Made by a program: the position numbers and the translations under genes. Of a stretch of 64,000 nucleotides of DNA, positions 34,789-44,708 are shown one piece after another; the stretch's first letter is position 1; the number at the start of each line of letters is the position of its first letter. The stretch covers positions 186,001-250,000 of the forward strand of contig WFMF01000045.1 in NCBI GenBank assembly GCA_011033025.1. Reading direction: 5' to 3'. Under the pieces are notes generated by a model. The model was not told the DNA's origin, did not search any database, and was given only the letters and a program-made list of their open reading frames with translations. This DNA is from Beroe forskalii. Lineage: Eukaryota > Ctenophora > Nuda > Beroida > Beroidae.

Positions 34789-37401
34789 TTACGAAACTCC
34801 ATTCGATTGAGGCTTGGTCGGTCTCAACTGGTTCCTGTCGAACTTGAGGATCGTGTTGCTTATCCCTGACACCCTTCCTTGGCTGCTCTGCTGGGAGACC
34901 GAACCTCCAGGTCGGGTGTTACTCCCGTCAATAGAGGGGCGTTTTGTGAGGTATGAAGCGCAGGTGTTGGATCTCACTGGAGATGGTAGACGCTTAGACG
35001 CCTTGGGTGATGGGGCGGGGGGTTTCTGGCGTATTGCCATCAGGTTTTCATAGTGGTCACGGTCCAACTTAGCGACATCTCTCTGGACACTATTCTGGTA
35101 TTCCAACTTAGCGACATCTCTCTGAACACTATTCTGGTAAATGTGTTCTGAGAATCTCCTGGCTCTGTTGAAATTCTCGTAATCATGAGTCCCCATTCCA
35201 GGGGATGATCTAGGCTGCTTCTCAGATAGCAAGTGCTTTAGCGGGTCCCCATTGGAGCTTTCGCTGGAGGAATGAGCTTTGGGTTTTGTAACAGTTGCAT
35301 AGATCACTTCTGTCTTTGGTACTGAGGCTTTCTCTTCTTGCTTAGTCAGCGAATTCCTCTTTTGGAGTGCAGAAGGTTTTGTAGCGAGCTTCGGCTTCGG
35401 CAAAACTTCGGGTTTTGCGCAGGAGGAGCCTTTGAACTTCTGAAAACCAAATGGAGAACTGATTTTAAGATTCTTTATCTGTGAAGGTGAGAGGTTTGAA
35501 GTGGCAGATACGGAGGAATGGAATGTATTGACGTTCCTTGTGACTTCACTTTTACTAGGAGAGGCTGGGGAGGGTAGAGTCTTTGAGATGGGAGAGGGTT
35601 TTGAAGTTTTAGAAGAGGTTAAAGTGGATGTCTTTGAGGGAAGAGAGGGTTTGGCACTTCCAGGAGATGGTAGAGTGGATGTCTTTGAGAAGGGAGAGGG
35701 TTTGGCACTTTGAGGAGAGGAAGGAGGGGGCAGAGTCGATGTCTTCGAGGGAGGAGAGGGTTTGAAAGTTTTGGGAGAGGAAGGAGAAGGTGGTAGAGTG
35801 GCTGACTTTGAGAAGGCAGAGGGTTTGGAACTCTTAGATGGAAGAGTGGACGTCTTTGAGATAGGTGGTTTGGTAGTTCCAGGAGAGGGAAGAGTGGATG
35901 TTTTTGAGATAGGAGATGGTTTTGCACTTCTCGGAGAGGGAAGAGTGGATGTTTTTGAGATGGTAGAGGGTTTGGAACGCCCAGGAGAGGAAGGAGAAGG
36001 CGGTAGAGTGGTTGACTTTGAGAATGGAGGAGGCCTGGAGGGAGGCGCTTTCTTCATGGGGAAATCAGGAAGGACGTAACCATAAGCATCCTCATATATA
36101 TCCATGCTGAACACTCCATCACTCTTGACATCTGGCTGGGGGGTGGCTGGAGAGGTGCCAGCTGGAGTTGAGTCAGTTGGAGCGGTGCCAGCACCGCATA
36201 TCTGGATTTCATCATGGAACCCTTCAGCAGAAAATTCCTGCAGACGTCGGTAAAGCTCAACAAGGCGATTACATCTTAGGGTCACCGACTTCTTGTTTAG
36301 CTTGAACGAAATGCAGTCTTCAACAGTCAGTTTTACCTGCAATATAAGGAATCAATTTTGAGTTATGTTTAGCTTCGTAAGTCCATTCAGTATATAAGTG
36401 AAAAACGACCGGTTGAATTTAAAATCTGCAGTCACTGATCAATTGATCATACAGTAAGAAATAAGAAGTAAGCTCCTCAATGACCTTACCACTAAAGCAC
36501 TAACCTCGGTTATGTCACTAGAAATAACATTGCCATCCCCCAGATCAGTACTTGCTCTCCTGCTCATTGTACTGTTTAGAGAGGTCTCACTCACAGAGAG
36601 TTGTATCACACTCTTATCTTGAACACAGATCATAGCGGGCTTTTCTCCTTGCGCCAGTGTAACAGCAAACTTTCCTGGTGATGTGATATTTCTACACCAT
36701 TAAGGGATTTCTAGTGAAGCCACTAAAAAGGCATTAAGGCAACTTCACAGAATAGGAGTTGAACAAATGGATTATGCTTTACAGAAATTTCCAAATGGCA
36801 GACTGACAGAGCTGGTGTACTTTAGACTAATTTCACACAACAGTTGCAACTTAAATTTGAGGATAATTACCAGTGGGGTTGATGGCACTTTGGAACAGGT
36901 TCCTCCAATGGACTACATCCTTCGGATTCATCTCCAGGCCCTCAGTGCTCAGAGTAACGGAGCACCCTTCGTTTGTCTTGATGCTCACTGCAGAAAACAC
37001 GGTTATGTTCAAATTCAATAGGAGTAATGATCATCCAGGGATGGCAACTAAGGTTAAACAACTCAGCAAGTTCTTTATCAGAAAAGAACCAATACAAGGG
37101 ATTTGAAGTTTAAATGATGTGATCCTGAATAAATCATAAACTTTCGAAAATCGTGTGATTATCGTCGTTATAGAAATTCAAAAAGGGATATAAAGTATCC
37201 TCCTTGAGCAGGATTTCAAAAATCCCCCCGCTACCTACCAATGTGTGTTGGTTGGTTGGAAGCTATCTCAATGTCCACTGAGCTAGGACTCAGGATCATG
37301 GAGGAGGAGGGGAGGGTGTCCTTCCGGCTTTGGAAGAAACCCAACTTCATGCATTGCATCATGTAGTTGTGTTCCAATGTCACCCATTGTACTGTGTCCG
37401 G
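34789..37401 (-). CDS. PH-domain adaptor protein with Pro/Ser repeats and YxN motifs (5' end incomplete)
   Basis: Exons read right to left: 37239-37401, 36871-36987, 36505-36674, 34789-36336, with consistent phases. The first opens after a CCCCACAG acceptor, so upstream exons are missing. The first two exons encode a PH domain: VQWVTLEHNYMMQC, LGFFQSRKDTLPSSS, VSIKTNEGCSVTL, then VVHWRNLFQSAINP as the C-terminal helix. A second folded segment (GKFAVTLAQGEKPAMICVQ … ITEVKLTVEDCISFKLN … CNRLVELYRRLQEF) may be a PTB- or second PH-type domain. About 330 residues follow with a dozen copies of SKTSTLPSP-like motifs, then DYENF, IYQNS, EYQNS and HYENL. YxN is the Grb2 SH2-binding pattern. The architecture recalls DOK/GAB/FRS2 adaptors downstream of tyrosine kinases, but I cannot assign a family member. 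Confidence 0.7.
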
Positions 37402-37492
37402 CTGTGGGGTGGGGGTATAAGACCATTGGGGGGGAAGGGGGGGGGGGACATTGTCTATATTACCCATTGTACCGTGTCCGGCTGTGGGGGAC
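37384..37492. repeat. Duplicated acceptor edge of the PH-domain exon
   Basis: ACCCATTGTACTGTGTCCGG plus CTGTGGGG (exon edge at 37401) recurs as ACCCATTGTACCGTGTCCGG plus CTGTGGGG near 37464-37491, separated by G-rich DNA. On the minus strand both read CCCCACAG|CCGGACAC. Confidence 0.88.
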
Positions 37493-40399
37493 GGGGTATT
37501 AGGAGGGGAGGATCATTTTTAGTAACAGGGTTTATCTTTTTACTAATAGCTTAATAGGGTTTAGTTACTACCCGTTGCTTGCAAGAGAATGGAAGAGAAG
37601 TCATTATAATGAAGCGAAAAGAAAAGTTCAATCAAAATAAAACAGTTCTATTTTAAATTAATTACAGTAACTGAATAATAGTCTAGTTAAGTAGTGACTC
37701 AGTTCAAAATTTAAAAGTAACGTGCAAATTATACCTCTAAAGTATTGAGACTCTCAGTTGAACTAACAACAAAATCACAGGATTTCAGCACCCTCCAACC
37801 CATTCAGGATTCTAAAACGAAGAATATGTTAGTCTTAGGGAGTAAGTTGAAAAACGTTCAAATGATAAGATAAGAAACTTTCAAATAGCAAGTGTTAGAA
37901 TCGTTTACAGCCAGAATAGAGGTAAGTCTTAAATTGGTTGATTGTAGCCGGAGCTTTAGAAAAAATGAAATGTTATTAAACACTGAAGTATTCTAATATT
38001 TCATGAAATATTAAAGTCTTAAATTGTTTAATTGTAGCCGGAGCTTTAGAAAACTGAAATGCTAAACAGTAATTCAAGACTGGAAAGAAGGAAGAAATGA
38101 AATCTAGAGGTTATAATACACATGCTACCAAGTTGAGAAAATGGCGCCCAGAAGTTGTATCAGCAGGGTACTCAACGATCGATTTGAGGCATCATTCGCC
38201 AAACAATTGAAGAAACAATCGATCAATGATTCGAAATCATGGGTTGAAATTTACAATGAAATATTCTAGAACCTAGATTAGATAATTAAATGGTTATCAA
38301 GATTTCGAGTATAGTGGAATTGTAACTTCTTGATGCTAATAATATTGATGACACTGATCTTTACGTTCCATCATTGATATGGTCATGAGCCCTACTACTT
38401 TAACAGCACTATGCCATTCGAGATTAGGTTCGTGATTTCTTCATTTCAACAGAACCATAGTTCTCCTTTTTCGGAATAAAAAGCGATGAAATTGACTGGA
38501 ATAAGTTAATCATAATGATAATTTTTTAACTATTCAAAAGATATACAGTAAGTAAATTACTTGAGTACCTGATATGATTTCGCTTCATCATTTGATCAAC
38601 GACCACAGCTTTTCACAGTTGGGTGTTTCCATATCATCAACCGTTTCCATATCAACCAGAACCTAAAAGAGTAACAGACAATAGTAGACTTAGAGGGTAC
38701 GGTTTAAACTAATGTCATTATTCTATTATTGTTCATTTCTGATTGTTTTTAAAATAGTTTCGAAACCTTGTCAAGTATTAACCTTTCATTCCATTAGTAC
38801 TTATTACTCTTACCTTTCGATGACGATTCCAATCGAGATTCCAACTGCACCACAAACACCATAGCTTCAAACGTTGCGAACATCTCAAGAAATACCAGAG
38901 AATTCCATAACTGTAGCTGAGTTGGGAAAACGCGAAATAGAAATAATTTTAAAGATATTTGGAAATAAATAAGAACTGGGAAATCAAGGTACAACACAGA
39001 TTAATCTCAAGATAATCACTGCAATATTTGATTTTCATGATTTACTAACACATTAATACCTAAGCAATTAACTAAGAGTGAATTCGGGGCTCCAAATCAA
39101 AAGAAAGAGAAACTACTTTTTTTCAAATATGTAATAATTATAAAATATCACAAATCACTTCAGCAATATATAACAAGCAGGCTGCTTCCTGACAGGGCGT
39201 ATAAATAATATGATTATGTGCGCTTATATATTATAAACATGAATGATTTTAATCTATTTACATTTTACAACAAGATTTCGATTTGCGTGACTGGGTTTTT
39301 CGATCGCTTTACTTCCCAGAGCCCCCAAAAACTGTTAAATTCTGTTAAACCCCTCTCCAATGCCTTTTCTAAATTTATGAAACAAAAGGGCGATTGGGAT
39401 TGGGAAAATTACGCTAACCCACCAACCATCTTTAAATTACATAAGTACATAACTGAGTGACTTAGTTAGAAAGAACTTTAGGAAACTTTATAATTCTATC
39501 CTCAAAAACGAATTCAAACTTGCAGAAATACCTAAGAAGTAAATATTGCTTGCAATTTATACAAAATTGGCTTTATATTTTCAAATGAGGTACCTAACTA
39601 AAATGTCCCCAAAATAACCAATAAAATCTTTAAGCTGAACATCATTACTCTATTACAGACCTCGGCATCGCAAATCAAAGGCCACTCGTCACAAGGTAAG
39701 GTAATGTAGGTATTAAAACATCTTAAAACAGTCGTTTCGAACACTGGATATATAACGTAAAATTCACAGAAAATTGACAAGAACTGAAAAAAGAGTTAAT
39801 AAAAGAGGAACGACGATTAAAACCATGTCACACGTCAGCTGTGTATAAAACAAAATGACCATAAAAATAAATAAATATTATGATATATTATATACACCTA
39901 TCATCTTACTAAGCTACTCGAAACTTATCAAAAAAACCTCTATATATCTAACTCTGATCATGAAAATAAGGCATATATGACCACCTGATCGGCTGTGGAT
40001 TAGCGCCGATCGCGAGGTGCTAAAGTGCCGAAAATAAGGGATTGACTTAACAGTATAATATGTTTTTTCTGATAACACACTAACTTTTGACATTTCGATA
40101 AGCAATGGGGGCCTCAAATATGATTGTAGCACTGATGATGTTCTGAAAGTACTTTGCTATTTTACAATCAGATCGTGTGTCTCATTAAAGTGTTGTGAAA
40201 CCTGGCAATTGACAGTGACGAAGTATAAGAAAATAAGGGATAAGAGTCTCTTGTTCGTAACCTTTCGGTAACTACTGATAATATAATGAAGAGCATGGGA
40301 ACATTAGAACAAATAAACATGCACACATTTCGAAATATTCCAGAATTGAAACATGCTAATTCAGGAACATGATCTGCAACTGATCGGGTATTTGATTTA
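37493..40399. other. Long stretch without an assigned gene
   Basis: AT-rich. It probably holds the missing 5' exons or first intron of the PH adaptor gene. One possible minus-strand exon at 38813-38880 (MFATFEAMVFVVQLESRLE, followed by GTAAGA) is not supported by any domain. The phrase TTGTAGCCGGAGCTTTAGAA occurs twice (37946 and 38032). Confidence 0.4.
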
Positions 40400-42373
40400 T
40401 TATTTGGGGATGCTCCTTCTTCTCTGAGGGGTGGAGGGGCGTCTCTGTGGGGTGGAAGGTCTACTGTTAACGGGGGTTGTGTGTCGACTGAGCTGGATCG
40501 GATCTGCCATCATCCCATGTTTGGCAGTAGACGCTAATTCAGGGCTGAATGACACAGAACCATTCCCATGGAAAGCAGAACCTGGCATATTGCCATGGAA
40601 AGTACGGTCCGGCATAAACCCATTCTCTGACTGACAATGGCACCAAAACGAGATCTGTCTACAGCAGACATCGACAGTTTTGAGTTTTCTGGTGTACGTG
40701 GGGCAGTTCTTGAGGCTTGCCAGTGTTTTTGAGAGGGGTTCCCCAGGGGAGGCGGGTCTGGAGTTAGGGGATGTTCTGTGCCTGCCATCAGATCTCCCAG
40801 CAGGTGACCAGGCTAGAGGGTGCTGCAGTGAACGCTCAGGAGAAGACTTCTTATTCTGGGATGATTTCTCTGCTTTCCACTTAGCATACTCCTCCTCAGC
40901 ATCTTGCTTCCTGTACTCCTCTAGTAGTTCTAATTCCTCTTCAGCTTCCTTAGCAGCCCTCTCCGCATCCCTCTTCTGTTTCTCCAGTTCCTCGTGTCTC
41001 TCAATCCACTTCTCAAATCCCCGCTGTCCTTCTCTCTTCTTTTCAGCTTCCAGTCTTATCTTCTCCTCATCCTCATCCTTCTTCTTCCTTCGTTCGGCTC
41101 GTTTTGTCTCCTTGATAGAGTCTTCTTTATGAGATTTCCAGTTGTTGAATGCCTTTTCGTTATCTTTGAGTTTCTCGATTTCCTCTCGTTCTTTTTCTTT
41201 TTTCCTTGCCTTCATTTCTTCCGATTTTTTGATCTTTTGCTCTAGAATGGTTTTCTTCTTGTTTTCCCACTGCTCGAAGTTCTTCTTCTGAAGGCTGACC
41301 TTGTTTACCTCCTCTTCTCTTTCCCTTTGTTTCCTCTCTTTCTCTGCTTTCCTTGCTTCTTCCACACGTTCCTTTTTCTCCTTATCTTTCTGTGAAACCC
41401 ATTCTTCCATCTTCTTAGCGTCGCTAGGTGTACCTTTCACGGCCTTTGGATCAATCCAACTGCTTATCTTGGGGGCACTCTTCGTAGCTTTATAAGTTCC
41501 TTTCTTCACAACTGGAATATTATATGATTCATCCCCCTTACTGATCACCCTCGTTTTGTTCATCTCGGACATCAGGTCTCCCTTCTTGAAGGTCTGAGCG
41601 AGTCTGCAAGGCTTTGTCTTGTTGAGAGAAGAACTGTCAGATGAAGAGGAGGAGGTTGTTGAGGAGGATTTGGAGGATACTGACAAGTGTTCCGAGGACT
41701 CGGACACGGACTTGTTGTCATGCTCGTCAAGGGAGTCAGGTGCTATTTCAGAGTCGTTTCCTGATCCACTCCGAGCACGACGAGAGTCGTTAATCTCCTG
41801 AAAATGTATGAAAACTTTGAAAAAGTTAAGGTCACCAAGACAGGAGATAGGTCACAAAACCTATCATTTTCAATTAAATAGTAAAATGAATAATTAATGA
41901 TAGCTAAAGTAACAACAGTACCAGATTACCATGGTTACCAGGTTACCAGAGTACCAGGTTACCATGTAGTTGCCAGGTTACCAGGGTTACCAGGTTACCA
42001 GGGTTGCCATATACCTCTGCTATCTCCTCTTCATCTGAGTTTGCTCCTCTTTCGAAGGAGTAATCCCCATTCTCCGGTACTTCTTCTGAAATGGTTTCAA
42101 GACCTAAACGGGGTTAGTCGGGGCAAACTGATAAATCATACTAAGTTATTGCACTCATTCATCTCGATTGATTTATTACTCAAATTTACTTAAATTTCAC
42201 ACTGAATATCGTAAGAAAGACGCCAATAACCTAATGAAGTAATGACATGTAGCAATCTCAATGGCAAGTACTTACTACTTACCTGATATGGTGTGTTTTT
42301 CTATCGCAACAGAGATCGAGTTCTGCACGATAGCTCTAGCTGCTCCTTCATGATCAACTGATTTCTTTTCCAT
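40400..42373 (-). CDS. Coiled-coil, Trp-module protein, MAP9-like
   Basis: Complete three-exon gene, read right to left: 42283-42373, 42015-42103, 40400-41797. Phases agree (1578 nt, 525 residues plus stop). The start is MEKKSVDHEGAARAI. After an acidic, Ser-rich N-terminus (DNKSVSESSEHLSVSSKSSS) comes SYNIPVVKKGTYKATKSAPK. A highly charged helix of about 200 residues follows with regularly spaced W modules: KMEEWVSQKDKEK, NFEQWENKKKTIL, AFNNWKSHKEDSI, GFEKWIERHEELE, EYAKWKAEK. The basic Ser/Pro tail contains a tandem RPSTPQRR. This resembles MAP9 (a spindle- and cilium-associated microtubule-binding protein) and relatives CCDC34 and CCDC181. It shares the W-module design with the gene at 17966-21691, so the two may be old paralogues. 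Likely role: binding microtubules or axonemal doublets. Confidence 0.78.
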
Positions 42374-43033
42374 AGACCATGCTGCCAGAAGTATTGCCCA
42401 TAATTAGCGATTTAAATAAAATTTATAAGAATTATGAAAAATGTTACTCAGAATTTGAATTAGTTGTGTCAAGGAAAATTATTATAATCGGAAAAGATGA
42501 GTGGTTAGCTTCATTATTGACTTGAAAATAAATTTTATTCAATTGTTGATTAAAAATCAGAAAAGTAAGCAACGGTATAATATATATGCAAAGCAATAGT
42601 TCAAAATAAGAATAAATATTAAATTGACACACAATTTATGTCATGAAATTCAAATATAATCTACCAAATTTAACAATTGAAATTTATCTTTGTCTTTGAT
42701 AAAAATGAGGCGTCATCACTCACACAGGCCGACAAATTTATAAGTCAGATTGAACAATAGAATTAGAAACGTCTTAAACTCGCCTCAACCACTCGATCAT
42801 CAGAATGGCTAGACTGAGTCTAATCTTAAAATTATCAGAGCATCAAATAATATCATTATTTTCCGAAATCAACGCGAACATTGTTTTAAGTAGAACCAGT
42901 TAAAATAAATCCAAATGTATTGCAAATAATAAGTTTTAAATTCTAATAAAAAGGTCACATATTATATGTTTAAAAAGTAATAAGGTAATAGAAACCCGTG
43001 TCACAAATAAAAGCAACCTATCCCACACACACA
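42374..43033. other. Intergenic, AT-rich
   Basis: Between the MAP9-like start and the GINS4 stop. No gene or element recognised. Confidence 0.5.
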
Positions 43034-43500
43034 TCAGACCAGTTTGATCTTCCCCTGATTGAGTAAAGGTCCAATAGGGTTGTATTTTGACATGTGTATT
43101 TCGTTTCTTGAAAGGTCCACAGGCAGCTCACGGGGATCCACTTGTACCTGATTTGACAAAATAAGTTAGGAAAACAATTAACCAATTAATGAGGACTTGT
43201 ATCGAGAGATCGAGGCACAAGTCAAGACTTGTATCGAGCCACGGTTCACCATTCGTTTTCTCAGACAGGCAAAGTAGGGGTAGGAATTGAGGATTGAATT
43301 TGTGAAAATTTGAAAATACATAAAATTGGATTGGATAAAATCTCATCATGATTTCCCTCACGTCATTGACGTCCTCCTTGACTTTGAAGAAGATGAAAGT
43401 GTTTAGGTTAGGAACAGTCATACTCTTCTGTTTGTCCAGTTTCTGGAATGCGGGGGGCATGTGTTTCAGGGCAACGTCCCTGAAGTGATCTTGCGTGTTC
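43034..43500 (-). CDS. GINS4: GINS complex subunit SLD5, last two exons only
   Basis: Exons 43362-43500 and 43034-43147, stop TGA at 43034-43036. They encode the C-terminal domain: NTQDHFRDVALKHMPPAFQK, DLN-type VPNLNTFIFFKVKE, then VDPRELPVDLSRNEIHMSKY and PIGPLLNQGKIKLV. This aligns without gaps to human SLD5 (NTESYLKNVALKHMPPNLQK … IAPLVASGAVQLI). SLD5 is one of four GINS subunits of the CMG replicative helicase. The incoming phase requires a preceding exon ending in AG; this is exactly what each unit of the adjoining 26-bp minisatellite supplies (V-A-R-E-Y-H-R, matching human F-A-R-E-F-M-A). About 140 N-terminal residues are missing. Beyond the minisatellite lie satellite DNA and then PGAM5, so the gene is either truncated here or the assembly is wrong at the arrays. 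Confidence 0.85.
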
Positions 43501-43686
43501 CTGCAGGTTGAAACACATTACATTAAAGTATTGTTTTATTGGGAATGGAGGTTTGAAAACCAGAAATTAGACAGCTAGAGGTCCGGAGATGCGCACGAAA
43601 CATGGACAAGGCCACACACACCAGTTCCGTTATCATGATAACAGTGGTGGTATTTGTTTCCCCTTTGGATATACACAAACGCAATC

Positions 43687-44708
43687 CTAACCTGTGGTTC
43701 TCCCTAGCAACCCTAACCTGTGGTACTCCCTAGCAACCCTAACCTGTGGTACTCCCTAGCAACCCTAACCTGTTGTTCTCCCTAGCAACACTTACCTGTG
43801 GTACTCCCTGGCAACCCTAACCTGTGGTACTCCCTGGCAACCCTAACCTGTGGTACTCCCTAGCAACCCTAACCTGTTGTTCTCCCTAGCAACACTTACC
43901 TGTGGTACTCCCTGGCAACCCTAACCTGTGGTACTCCCTAGCAACCCTAACCTGTGGTTCTCCCTAGCAACCCTAACCTGTGGTACTCCCTAGCAACCCT
44001 AACCTGTGGTACTCCCTGGCAACACTTACCTGTGGTACTCCCTAGCAACCCTAACCTGTGGTACTCCCTGGCAACCCTAACCTGTGGTACTCCCTGGCAA
44101 CCCTAACCTGTGGTACTCCCTAGCAACCCTAACCTGTGGTACTCCCTAACAACCCTAACCTGTGGTACTCCCTGGCAACCCTAACCTGTGGTACTCCCTA
44201 GCAGCGCTCACCTGTGGTACTCCCTAGCAACCCTAACCTGTGGTACTCCCTAGCAACCCTAACCTGTGGTACTCCCTAGCAACCCTAACCTGCGGTACTC
44301 CCTAGCAACCATAACCTGTGGTACTCCCTAGCAACCCTAACCTGTGGTACTCCCTAGCAACCCTAACCTGTGGTACTCCCTAGCAACCCTAACCTGTGGT
44401 ACTCCCTAGCAACCCTAACCTGTTGTTCTCCCTAGCAGCGCTCACCTGTGGTACTCCCTAGCAACCCTAACCTGTGGTACTCCCTAGCAACCCTAACCTG
44501 TGGTACTCCCTAGCAACCCTAACCTGTGGTACTCCCTAACAACCCTAATCTGTGGTACTCCCTAGCAACCCTAACCTGTGGTACTCCCTGGCAACACTTA
44601 CCTGTGGTACTCCCTGGCAACACTTACCTGTGGTACTCCCTAGCAACCCTAACCTATGGTACTCCCTAGCAACCCCGACCTGTGGTACTCCATAGCAACC
44701 CCGACCTG
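43687..44708. repeat. 26-bp minisatellite carrying GINS4 exon end and splice donor
   Basis: About 39 copies of CCTGTGGTACTCCCTAGCAA plus CCCTAA. On the minus strand the unit reads GTTGCTAGGGAGTACCACAG|GTTAGG. Variants change the 3' part to GTAAGT (for example near 43793, 43898, 44029 and 44608) or GTGAGC (near 44209 and 44445), all good 5' splice sites. A few units have TTGTTCTCC in place of TGTGGTACTCC. The array joins satellite C directly at about 44709. Confidence 0.96.

Noticed and set aside
34789-37401. Assignment as DOK, GAB or FRS2
   Set aside because: The PH domain and YxN motifs fit the type, but the second domain is not clear enough to name a family.
43687-44708. CRISPR-like array
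   Set aside because: Units are contiguous 26-bp tandem repeats without unique spacers, in a eukaryotic genome.
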